A stretch of DNA of 8,843 nt, from NCBI GenBank assembly GCA_035765755.1, contig DASTWW010000141.1, forward strand, positions 1-8,843, read 5' to 3'. A program made the translations under genes and the position numbers. This DNA is from DASSKA01 sp035765755 (GTDB lineage: Bacteria; Actinomycetota; Actinomycetes; Propionibacteriales; Nocardioidaceae). The notes below the pieces were generated by a model. The model was not told the DNA's origin. It ran no database searches and worked only from the letters and a program-made list of their open reading frames with translations. Below are positions 1 through 5,526 of the stretch, one piece after another (the first letter of the stretch is position 1; each line of letters begins with the position of its first letter).

Positions 1-45
1 CACGCCCCTTCACATGCGACGATGTGGCCAGGCACGCCGTACTGC

Positions 46-74
46 TTGGCCCCGCAGCCCGCATCTGAGACAAT
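46..74 (+). promoter_or_regulatory. Possible promoter of the riboswitch-terC transcript
   Basis: A TTGGCC (46-51) and a GACAAT (69-74) are separated by 17 bases, giving partial matches to the -35 and -10 of a housekeeping sigma factor. Transcription would then start near 81-82, just before the first paired base of the riboswitch at 83. That agreement is the main support, since the hexamers themselves are only moderate matches. Confidence 0.35.
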
Positions 75-82
75 TGCCCAAG

Positions 83-170
83 CGGAGGGGAGTACTCCCC
101 GCAGCGGGTCGTCATCACGACCGACCGGTCCGGCCCGCTGGTCACCACCCGGTGACGGAAGAGACCTCCG
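83..170 (+). ncRNA. yybP-ykoY (manganese) riboswitch
   Basis: This leader RNA matches my memory of the yybP-ykoY riboswitch family, which binds Mn2+ and often precedes TerC/Alx-type or other Mn2+ export genes. The closing stem P1 is CGGAGG (83-88) with CCTCCG (165-170). It is followed by the conserved GGGGAGTA (87-94), an inner segment with GTCGTCATCACGACC (109-123), and the 3' conserved GGAAGAGACC (157-166). The position directly ahead of a TerC-family gene is the classic context. Downstream, bases 165-172 are perfectly complementary to 207-214, which includes the terC ribosome binding site, so P1 formation and masking of that site exclude each other. The inferred mode is translational: Mn2+ stabilises P1 and frees the ribosome binding site. 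Boundaries are those of the P1 stem and have not been checked with a covariance model. Confidence 0.88.
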
Positions 171-206
171 GAGTACGACGAGGCGCGTGCGCGCGCCCAC
201 GATCCC

Positions 207-214
207 TCCGGAGG
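207..214 (+). promoter_or_regulatory. terC Shine-Dalgarno site and its sequestering partner
   Basis: TCCGGAGG contains the strong GGAGG (210-214), six bases before the GTG at 221, and so decides the terC start. The same eight bases pair perfectly with 165-172, whose first six bases form the 3' strand of riboswitch P1. This is the expected expression platform for translational control. Confidence 0.6.
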
Positions 215-220
215 AGCAAC

Positions 221-1219
221 GTGGACATCCCCATCTGGTTGTGGTGTGTCACCCTCGGCGTCACGACGACCCTGCTGGTCGTGGACGTCTTCGTCATCGG
301 CCGCCGGCCGCACGAGCCCTCGAGGCGGGAGGTCTCCCTCGGTCTGGCGTTCTACGTGGGGCTGGCCGTGCTGTTCGGGCTCGGCGTCTGGCACTTCGCC
401 GGGGCTGCGTTCGGCAGCGAGTTCTTCGCCGGCTGGCTGACGGAGTACTCCCTGTCCATCGACAACCTGTTCATCTTCATCATCATCATGAGCAAGCTGA
501 AGGTGCCGAGGAAATACCAGCAGTCTGCGCTCCTGGTCGGCATCGTCCTGGCCCTGATCATGCGCGGCGTGTTCATCGCCGTCGGCGCCGCGGCGATCAA
601 CAACTTCAGCTGGGTCTTCTACATCTTCGGCGCGTTCCTGGTCTACACGGCGTACAAGCTGGCCAAGAAGGGCCCCGAAGAGGAGGACGAGTTCGAGGAG
701 AGCCGGCTGGTCCGCTGGGTGGAGCAACGCTTCCCGGCGACCAAGGAGTACCACGGCACCAAGATCATGATCCGCCAGAACGGCCAGCGGCTGATCACCC
801 CGATGTTCATCGTGGTGCTGGCCCTCGGCACCACCGACCTGCTGTTCGCCCTCGACTCGATCCCGGCGATCTACGGACTCACCCACGAGCCGTACCTCGT
901 GCTGACCGCGAACATCTTCGCGCTGATGGGCCTGCGCCAGCTGTACTTCCTGATCGGCGGGCTGCTCAAGCGGCTGGTCTTCTTGTCCTACGGGCTCGCC
1001 GCGCTGCTCGCGTTCATCGGGGTGAAGCTGGTGCTGCACGCGCTACACGAGAACGAGCTGCCGTTTATCAACGGCGGGGAGCACGTCGCATGGGCCCCGG
1101 ACATCCCGATCTCCGTCTCACTCGGCGCGATCGTGGGCACGCTCGCCGTCACCACGGTGGCCAGCCTGGTGGCGACGCGTACCCGGGCGACGTCCGAGGC
1201 CTCCGCGCCCCGGCGCTAG
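221..1219 (+). CDS. TerC/Alx-family integral membrane protein, probable Mn2+ exporter
   Basis: This is a 332-residue polytopic membrane protein of the TerC family. Members such as Alx are linked to Mn2+ efflux; older names refer to tellurium resistance. I start it at GTG 221, because GGAGG lies six bases upstream and the family fold begins there. The open frame runs further upstream only through the riboswitch. Visible motifs are TEYSLSIDN (E75, D81, N82) in one hydrophobic segment and TTDLLFALDSIPA (D206, D212) in another; these acidic residues are family hallmarks and likely metal ligands. A charged cytoplasmic loop rich in Glu and Asp lies at about 148-170. The manganese riboswitch in its leader supports a manganese role over tellurite resistance. 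ispD begins 10 bases after the stop on the same strand, so the two are probably co-transcribed. The family is certain; the substrate is inferred from the family and the riboswitch. Confidence 0.93.
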   Translation: MDIPIWLWCVTLGVTTTLLVVDVFVIGRRPHEPSRREVSLGLAFYVGLAVLFGLGVWHFAGAAFGSEFFAGWLTEYSLSIDNLFIFIIIMSKLKVPRKYQQSALLVGIVLALIMRGVFIAVGAAAINNFSWVFYIFGAFLVYTAYKLAKKGPEEEDEFEESRLVRWVEQRFPATKEYHGTKIMIRQNGQRLITPMFIVVLALGTTDLLFALDSIPAIYGLTHEPYLVLTANIFALMGLRQLYFLIGGLLKRLVFLSYGLAALLAFIGVKLVLHALHENELPFINGGEHVAWAPDIPISVSLGAIVGTLAVTTVASLVATRTRATSEASAPRR

Positions 1220-1229
1220 GCTCCCCGGC

Positions 1230-1898
1230 ATGAGCCTCCGCGTCGCTGCCGTCCTGCTCGCGGCCGGGTCGGGGACGCGGGTCGGCGCGCAGCGCAACAA
1301 GGTGCTGCTGCCCCTCGGCGAGCTGCCGGTGCTCGGCTGGTCGCTGCGCACGGTGCGGCATCTGGAGTACGTCGGACAGGTGGTCGTCGTGCACCGGCCG
1401 GCCGACCGCTCCGCCGTGGAGCAGATCGTCCCCTCCGACGTACTCCTGGTCGACGGCGGCGACACCCGGCACGCCTCGGAGCAGAACGCGCTCCTCGCGC
1501 TGGCCGAGCGGATCGATGCCGGGGAGTACGACGTGGTGGCGATCCACGACACGGCGCGGCCCCTGGCCTCGCGCGAGCTGTGGGACCGGGTGGTCGGTGC
1601 CGCGGCCGAGCACGGCGGCGCGATCCCGGTGCGGCACCAGCCCGGGCTGCTCACCCGGGACGGCCGGTCGACCGGGGACGGGCTGGTCGCGGTGCAGACC
1701 CCGCAGGCGTTCCGGGCCCAGCCGCTGCTCGATGCCTACCGGAAGGCGCAGGCCGACGGGTTCGAGGGCACGGACACCGCGGCGTGCGTGGCGCGCTACT
1801 CCGGGCTGGTCGTGCGCGGGGTCGAGGCACCGGCCACCAACCTGAAGATCACCTTTCCCGAGGACGTCGCGGTCGCCGAGCGGCTGCTGCACCCCTGA
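1230..1898 (+). CDS. ispD: 2-C-methyl-D-erythritol 4-phosphate cytidylyltransferase (IspD), unusual arm
   Basis: IspD makes CDP-methylerythritol from CTP and methylerythritol phosphate, step three of the MEP isoprenoid pathway, in the cytoplasm. The 222 residues show the nucleotide-binding loop LLAAGSGTRVG (9-19) with R17 and K24, HDTARP (D107, R110), QTPQAF (156-161), the TD pair 181-182, and NLKITFPED (K206). These match the family's CTP-binding and catalytic positions. Odd: the usual PVxDTxK and VDRxxL motifs between the HD motif and QTPQ are absent. The segment from P133 to Q159 is several residues shorter than in E. coli IspD and reads VRHQPGLL then RSTGDGL, so the expected Thr and Arg of the dimer arm are missing. 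The start is ATG 1230 with no strong ribosome binding site, 10 bases after terC, suggesting translational coupling. No ispF follows, although ispF often does in this phylum. TarI-type or another cytidylyltransferase is an alternative, since the changed region contacts the acceptor substrate. Confidence 0.85.
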   Translation: MSLRVAAVLLAAGSGTRVGAQRNKVLLPLGELPVLGWSLRTVRHLEYVGQVVVVHRPADRSAVEQIVPSDVLLVDGGDTRHASEQNALLALAERIDAGEYDVVAIHDTARPLASRELWDRVVGAAAEHGGAIPVRHQPGLLTRDGRSTGDGLVAVQTPQAFRAQPLLDAYRKAQADGFEGTDTAACVARYSGLVVRGVEAPATNLKITFPEDVAVAERLLHP

Positions 1899-1916
1899 GC
1901 TGAGGGCGCCGGCTCA
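1896..1916. terminator. Possible bidirectional hairpin between convergent genes
   Basis: Bases 1896-1902 pair with 1910-1916 (seven pairs including one G-T) around a seven-base loop. The two stop codons, TGA of ispD and TGA of the opposing gene, pair with each other in the stem. There is no T tract and the stem is short, so termination is a suggestion based mainly on the convergent layout. Confidence 0.3.
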
Positions 1917-2462
1917 ACCTGCGGAGGTGGCTGCGAGCAGGCGCAGGTCGGACTCGTCGACGATGCGCCGGCCCTCCGCGGGTGCCTCCACGAACGTGAC
2001 CTCGAACCGCTCCGCGAGCGAGGACACCAGCGCCGGCAGGTCGGTGAGGTCCGGCCAGTCCGGGAGCGCGGCCACCACGGAGGCAGGAAGTACGACGGGA
2101 GAGGCCAGCGAGACCAGGCCGGAGCGGTCGACCGTCTCCCCCACGACGCCGGCCGGACCGCCCGCCGACCCCGCTGGAGCCAGCGCCTTCACCGTGTCCG
2201 TGACCGGCCGGACGCCGGCGAGCACCGGCCCGTCCGGCCGCACCGACGACACCACGGAGCTCAGGAACGCGACCGGCGTTCCCGGGCACAGCGGGTCGTG
2301 CACGACCAACGCCGCCCCGGCGGCGCACACCGACGACCACGACGCGTTGAAGTCGAGCAGCCGCACGCCGCCGTTCTCGAGCGCGAGCGAGGCGACCGCG
2401 ACCAGCGATTCGCCCCGCCACAACGCGAACGGCAGCGAGCCCCGGCCCTCGACGGGCACCAC
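1914..2462 (-). CDS. Degenerate IspD-like protein in the carD operon (likely pseudoenzyme)
   Basis: This 182-residue protein aligns with IspD but lacks the parts needed to bind CTP. Recognisable pieces in order are an EGRG (5-8) remnant of the nucleotide loop, ALWRGESLVAVASLAL (13-28) matching the segment after the catalytic Lys, VVHDPLCP (D56, with Cys where Arg is expected), RPVTDTVK (85-92), GETVDRSGL (108-116), and a C-terminal RRIVDESDL resembling KITxPEDL but without the Lys. QTPQ is replaced by LASPVV. About 45 residues before the HD motif, including the GGxTR region, are gone. The frame is intact and codon use resembles the neighbours, so it is not an obvious pseudogene. It follows carD on the same strand, the usual place of ispD in actinobacteria. 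GTG 2462 is the first ordinary start, but it has no ribosome binding site, and the frame stays open upstream to a CTG at 2513 overlapping the carD stop. Starting there would add 17 residues and restore the first beta strand (PVGVVP). Proposed role: a partner subunit or regulator of the neighbouring IspD. Confidence 0.75.
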   Translation of the reverse strand: MVPVEGRGSLPFALWRGESLVAVASLALENGGVRLLDFNASWSSVCAAGAALVVHDPLCPGTPVAFLSSVVSSVRPDGPVLAGVRPVTDTVKALAPAGSAGGPAGVVGETVDRSGLVSLASPVVLPASVVAALPDWPDLTDLPALVSSLAERFEVTFVEAPAEGRRIVDESDLRLLAATSAG

Positions 2463-2509
2463 ACCGACCGGCTCGGCGTCGTCAGAGGCGTCGAGGTGAG
2501 AAGACCAGC

Positions 2510-2995
2510 TCAGGAGGCGAGAACCTCGTCGAGGAGCGCCTCGGCCTTGTCCTCGTTGGTGCGCTCGGCAAGCGCGAGCTCCGAGACCAGGATCTGGCGG
2601 GCCTTGGCCAGCATCCTCTTCTCACCCGCGGACAGACCGCGGTCACGCTCACGGCGCCACAGGTCGCGAACCACCTCGGCGACCTTCAGCACGTCACCGG
2701 AGTGAAGCTTCTCCAGGTTGGCCTTGTAGCGGCGTGACCAGTTCGTCGGCTCCTCCGTGTGCGCGGCGCGGAGAACGTCGAAGACCCGGTCCAGGCCCTC
2801 CTTGTCCACCACGTCGCGGACCCCTACGAGATCGAGGTTGCAGGCCGGCACCCTGACGACGAGGTCTTGCTGGGCCACGATGCGGAGCACGAGGTACTGC
2901 TTGTCCTCGCCCTTGATCTTTCGAGTCTCGATGTCCTCGATGACAGCAGCCCCGTGATTTGGGTAAACAACCGTTTCGCCGACGGTGAATGTCAT
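2510..2995 (-). CDS. carD: CarD-family RNA polymerase-binding transcription regulator
   Basis: CarD binds the RNA polymerase beta subunit and the upstream edge of the transcription bubble and stabilises open promoter complexes, notably at rRNA promoters. It is usually essential in actinobacteria. The 161 residues match the family length. The N-terminal RNA polymerase interaction domain (about 1-55) begins MTFTVGETVVYPNHGAAVIE. The helical DNA-binding C-terminal domain contains PTNWSRRYKANLEKL (83-97), with W86 at the position of the conserved Trp that wedges into the bubble (W85 in M. tuberculosis). The start is ATG 2995, with a purine-rich AGGAAGGGG about a dozen bases upstream. An extended -10 lies just before that. 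The IspD-like gene follows, and the carD-ispD order matches other actinobacteria. Nothing in the protein looks unusual. Confidence 0.97.
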   Translation of the reverse strand: MTFTVGETVVYPNHGAAVIEDIETRKIKGEDKQYLVLRIVAQQDLVVRVPACNLDLVGVRDVVDKEGLDRVFDVLRAAHTEEPTNWSRRYKANLEKLHSGDVLKVAEVVRDLWRRERDRGLSAGEKRMLAKARQILVSELALAERTNEDKAEALLDEVLAS

Positions 2996-3022
2996 GTGCC
3001 AAGTACCCCTTCCTAGGTGACC

Positions 3023-3031
3023 AGTCTAACA
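3023..3031 (-). promoter_or_regulatory. Putative carD promoter (extended -10)
   Basis: On the minus strand TGTTAGACT (3031-3023) is an extended -10 element: TG, one base, then TAGACT. No good -35 is present; AAGGGG lies at the right distance. Transcription would start near 3016, giving a leader of about 20 bases that carries the carD ribosome binding site. The same TAGACT hexamer precedes the lipoprotein gene at 4086. Confidence 0.5.
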
Positions 3032-3186
3032 CGTCCGCGAATCGACCCCTTTCGCGTTTCCGCAGGTCAGAGGCCGGATTGGGGCTTGACAGAAGCGGGA
3101 TCCGTGTGCCTTGACGATGACAGCGACCACCGACAGGCCGGGCGTGGCACCCGGGCAAACCATGCGCTGCCTGGGCTTTTGTGGCA

Positions 3187-3192
3187 GATACT
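3187..3192 (+). promoter_or_regulatory. Putative -10 of a leaderless ubiA-type gene
   Basis: GATACT lies exactly seven bases before ATG 3200, so transcription would start at or next to the A of the start codon. No ribosome binding site is visible, which fits leaderless translation and supports choosing 3200 over upstream codons in the same frame. No clear -35 is seen 17 bases upstream. The rest of 3032-3186 holds nothing convincing beyond an isolated TTGACA at 3086-3091. Confidence 0.4.
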
Positions 3193-3199
3193 GCGACCC

Positions 3200-3916
3200 A
3201 TGACCTTGCCCGCCGCGCGAGGCCTGCTGCCGTCCCTGGCGCTCGCCTGCCACCCGCTTCCCACTGCTGCGATGACCGTCGCGCTGACCGTGGCCGCGGC
3301 GCTGACCGGACGCCCCGCGGCGCAGTGCGCGCTGGTCGCCGGCACCGTGTTCACCGGACAGCTCAGCGTCGGCTGGCTCAACGACCTGCTGGACCGGCAC
3401 CGCGACGCCGAGGTGGGCCGCCGCGACAAGCCGGTGGCGATGGGCTGGATCGACCCGGGCACGGTGGCGTTCGCGATCGCAGTCGCGGTGCTGCTGGTCA
3501 TCCCGCTCTCCATCGCCAACGGCACCGAGGCCGGCCTCGCCCACCTGGGCGCGGTGGCCAGCGCCTGGCTGTACAACCTCTGGTTCAAGCGCAGCGTGCT
3601 CTCCTGGCTGCCGTACGCCGTCAGCTTCGGGCTGCTCCCGGCGTTCTTGTCGTACGGCGGGGTCGGTGGCGGGTTCCACGGCGGACCCCCGACCATCGCC
3701 ATGACCGTCGCGGCCGCCGCGCTGGGCATCGGCATCCACTTCCTCAACGTGCTGCCCGACCTGGTCCAGGACCACGAGACCGGCGTACGCCACCTGCCGC
3801 TGCGGATCGCGCTGCGCATCGGTGCCCCGACGCTGCTGTGGATCTCGACCGCCTGGACCACACTGGCGGCGGCCGGCGTGGTGGCAGCCGGGCTGACCGT
3901 CGGCGTGACCCAGTAG
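3200..3916 (+). CDS. UbiA-family prenyltransferase, short form
   Basis: Members of this membrane family transfer an isoprenoid chain to an aromatic or sugar-phosphate acceptor, using Mg2+ held by two Asp-rich motifs. Both are present: NDLLDRHRD (61-69) and DLVQD (187-191), the latter followed by HETGVRHLP. RGLLPSLALACHPLPTAA near the N terminus fits the family start. I count about seven hydrophobic segments: roughly 22-37, 40-60, one after the first motif, three in the middle, and one at the C terminus. Typical members have nine and about 290 residues; this one has 238 and ends one segment after the second motif. Its TAG stop (3914-3916) lies in the first unit of an 11-bp tandem repeat. The frame is open back to 3017, but ATG 3200 with a -10 seven bases upstream is the best start. 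The acceptor cannot be told from sequence; a role in quinone, carotenoid or cell-wall lipid synthesis is possible. It is divergent from carD. Confidence 0.85.
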   Translation: MTLPAARGLLPSLALACHPLPTAAMTVALTVAAALTGRPAAQCALVAGTVFTGQLSVGWLNDLLDRHRDAEVGRRDKPVAMGWIDPGTVAFAIAVAVLLVIPLSIANGTEAGLAHLGAVASAWLYNLWFKRSVLSWLPYAVSFGLLPAFLSYGGVGGGFHGGPPTIAMTVAAAALGIGIHFLNVLPDLVQDHETGVRHLPLRIALRIGAPTLLWISTAWTTLAAAGVVAAGLTVGVTQ

Positions 3917-3961
3917 CGACCCAGTAGCGACCCAGTAGCGACCCGGTAGTGACCCGGTAGG
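3907..3961. repeat. Five tandem copies of an 11-bp repeat
   Basis: The unit GACCCAGTAGC occurs at 3907-3917, 3918-3928 and 3929-3939, identical each time. It is followed by GACCCGGTAGT (3940-3950) and GACCCGGTAGG (3951-3961). The first copy contains the UbiA-family stop codon. Because 11 is not a multiple of three, the TAG of successive units falls in all three forward frames. The period is close to one helical turn, so a protein could bind all units on one DNA face. The array ends about 40 bases before the putative lipoprotein promoter. Confidence 0.95.
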
Positions 3962-3994
3962 ACCGGAGGGTCACCGGCCGGGCGGGAGCGGCTG

Positions 3995-4004
3995 TGACTA
4001 GACT
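3995..4004 (+). promoter_or_regulatory. Putative promoter of the lpqE-gpmA pair
   Basis: TAGACT (3999-4004) with TG at 3995-3996 resembles the carD -10. No clear -35 exists. Transcription would start near 4011, giving a leader of about 75 bases before GTG 4086. The leader shows no recognised regulatory RNA. Its GAGAGGA (4067-4073) could serve as a ribosome binding site. Confidence 0.4.
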
Positions 4005-4085
4005 CTGGCCCGAACTTCCCGCCTGCCCGCACGCTGCTCGCCGGCGCGCAGCGGCCGACGCGCATCGAGAGGACCGAACCGAGCC

Positions 4086-4655
4086 GTGAACGTGACACTT
4101 CGTCGCAGCATCGCCGCAGCCTCCGCACTGCTGGCCGTGCCCATGCTCGCCTCCTGCGGCCTCGCCTTCACCGCGCAGACCGAGCAGGAGTACACGCCGA
4201 CGATCGGCGTCTCGGACCGCAGCGGCACCGTGGACGTCATCGACGCGCTGATCGTCACGAAGAACGGCGGCGCCGGCACCCTGGTGGCCGGCCTGGTCAA
4301 CAACGACGAGCGGCGGCCCGACCAGCTGACCAGCGTCACCGGCGCGAAGAGCGACACCTCGCTGACCGTGCAGGGCGACACCCCGATCCGGATCGACGCC
4401 AACGGCGCCTACCAGCTCGCCGACCAGGGCAACATCAAGCTCTACGGCAGCCAGCTCAAGCCCGGGTACTTCGTGTGGGTCACCTTCAACTTCGCCCACG
4501 CCAAGTCGATCACCATGGACATCCCGGTCACCGCGCCGTACAACGGCCTGCAGCAGGTCCCGCTGCCGACGTCCTCGGTCCCCACCATGTCGCCGCTGCC
4601 GAGCCCGACGCCGAAGAAGCACAAGCCGTCTCCGTCGAGCTCGCCGACGTCCTGA
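4086..4655 (+). CDS. LpqE-like secreted lipoprotein
   Basis: The 189-residue product has a lipoprotein signal: basic TLRRS, a hydrophobic stretch, and lipobox LASC with the acylated Cys at 24. It should be exported and anchored to the outer face of the membrane. The mature part, with YTPTIGVSDRSGTVDVIDALIV and GTLVAGLVNND (a possible beta-sandwich, inferred), resembles mycobacterial LpqE, whose gene also lies beside carD (Rv3584 next to Rv3583c, from memory). The last 30 or so residues are rich in Pro, Ser and Thr (PTSSVPTMSPLPSPTPKK) and look like a flexible wall-spanning tail. The start is GTG 4086; a second GTG at 4092 would remove two residues. The biochemical role is not established here. 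The stop is one base before gpmA, so the two are probably translated in a coupled way. Lipoprotein status is firm, the LpqE relationship fairly firm. Confidence 0.82.
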   Translation: MNVTLRRSIAAASALLAVPMLASCGLAFTAQTEQEYTPTIGVSDRSGTVDVIDALIVTKNGGAGTLVAGLVNNDERRPDQLTSVTGAKSDTSLTVQGDTPIRIDANGAYQLADQGNIKLYGSQLKPGYFVWVTFNFAHAKSITMDIPVTAPYNGLQQVPLPTSSVPTMSPLPSPTPKKHKPSPSSSPTS

Positions 4656-4656
4656 G

Positions 4657-5412
4657 ATGACCGTCGCCGCGCCGTACACCCTGGTCCTGCTCCGCCACGG
4701 CGAGAGCGAGTGGAACGCGCTCAACCTGTTCACCGGCTGGGTCGACGTCGCGCTGTCCGAGGCCGGCCGCGAGGAGGCCGCGCGCGCCGGTGAGCTGATC
4801 GCCGAGGCCGGGCTGCTCCCGGACGTGCTGCACACCTCGGTGCTGCGCCGCGCGATCACCACTGCGCAGATCACGCTCGACGTGTGCGACCGGCACTGGA
4901 TCCCGGTACGACGGACGTGGCGGCTCAACGAGCGGCACTACGGGGCGCTGCAGGGCAAGGACAAGAAGGCGATCCGCGAGGAGTACGGCGAGGAGCAGTT
5001 CATGGCCTGGCGGCGCTCCTACGACACCCCGCCTCCGCCGATCGACGACACCGACCCGAACAGCCAGCAGGGCGACGCGCGCTACGCCGACCTCCCCGAC
5101 GAGCTGATGCCGCGCACCGAGTGCCTGGCCGACGTGGTGGAGCGGATGCTTCCATACTGGTACGACGCGATCGTGCCCGACCTGCGCACCGGGCGGACCG
5201 TCTGCGTCGCCGCGCACGGCAACTCGCTGCGCGCGCTGGTCAAGCACCTCGACCAGATGTCGCCCGCGGACGTGGTGGGGCTGAACATCCCGACCGGGAT
5301 CCCGCTGGTGTACCGGCTGGATGAGGACATGCGCCCGGTCGGTGGCGGGGAGTACCTCGACCCGGCCGCGGCCAAGGAGGCCATCGCCTCGGTGGCGAAC
5401 CAGGGTCGCTGA
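4657..5412 (+). CDS. gpmA: 2,3-bisphosphoglycerate-dependent phosphoglycerate mutase
   Basis: This cytoplasmic enzyme interconverts 3- and 2-phosphoglycerate in glycolysis and gluconeogenesis through a phosphohistidine. The 251 residues match the dPGM length. LLRHGESEWN (11-20) holds the phosphorylated H14 with R13. NERHYGALQGKDK (91-103) holds the acid-base E92. VAAHGNSLRALVKHL (184-198) holds the second catalytic H187. ATG 4657 follows the lipoprotein stop after a single base (TGA-G-ATG) and has no strong ribosome binding site of its own, so translation is probably coupled. A gpm gene beside senX3-regX3 is seen in mycobacteria (gpm1-senX3), and the same neighbourhood reappears here with extra genes inserted. 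Confidence 0.97.
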   Translation: MTVAAPYTLVLLRHGESEWNALNLFTGWVDVALSEAGREEAARAGELIAEAGLLPDVLHTSVLRRAITTAQITLDVCDRHWIPVRRTWRLNERHYGALQGKDKKAIREEYGEEQFMAWRRSYDTPPPPIDDTDPNSQQGDARYADLPDELMPRTECLADVVERMLPYWYDAIVPDLRTGRTVCVAAHGNSLRALVKHLDQMSPADVVGLNIPTGIPLVYRLDEDMRPVGGGEYLDPAAAKEAIASVANQGR

Positions 5413-5468
5413 CCCGCCCCCGGCCCGGCCCGGTCTGCCCGTCCGTCGTACCAGCTCGGCGTCACATT

Positions 5469-5493
5469 GAACCGGGACCGCCGCGGCTCCGTC
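5469..5493 (+). promoter_or_regulatory. ECF-sigma-type promoter candidate
   Basis: GAAC (5469-5472) and CGTC (5490-5493) are separated by 17 bases. This is the -35/-10 pattern recognised by many extracytoplasmic-function sigma factors (AAC and CGTC cores). Transcription would start about 7 bases after the -10, ahead of the AAGGAGG at 5514-5520. No sigma factor gene is in the window. The rest of 5413-5526 is GC-rich with no clear gpmA terminator. Confidence 0.45.
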
Positions 5494-5513
5494 GTGTGTC
5501 AGTGAGACCAACG

Positions 5514-5520
5514 AAGGAGG
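5514..5520 (+). promoter_or_regulatory. Strong Shine-Dalgarno site of the Gly/Tyr-tailed lipoprotein gene
   Basis: AAGGAGG is one of the two best ribosome binding sites in the window, six bases before ATG 5527. It contrasts with the absent or weak sites of most neighbours and suggests high expression when the gene is on. Confidence 0.7.
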
Positions 5521-5526
5521 CCCGCG

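Noticed and set aside
3..68. Possible C-terminal tail of an upstream plus-strand gene (frame open to a TGA at 66-68).
   Set aside because: Only about 21 codons are visible, with no recognisable similarity, and the putative terC promoter overlaps the region.
22..1233. A 403-codon open frame overlapping terC in another frame.
   Set aside because: It is a GC-rich shadow with Arg/Pro/His-rich translation and overlaps the riboswitch; the TerC frame has clear family motifs.
3086..3091. Perfect TTGACA -35 hexamer on the plus strand.
   Set aside because: No acceptable -10 lies 16-18 bases downstream, and it is too far from the UbiA-type start.
3907..3961. CRISPR-like array.
   Set aside because: Units are 11 bases, directly adjacent, with no spacers.
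3744..4928. Long minus-strand open frame across the UbiA end, repeats, lipoprotein and gpmA.
   Set aside because: It is antisense to well-supported genes, low in complexity and without family motifs. The repeat merely lacks stops in this frame.
5413..5440. GC-rich stretch after gpmA as a terminator.
   Set aside because: No stem of more than four to five pairs with a sensible loop could be drawn.
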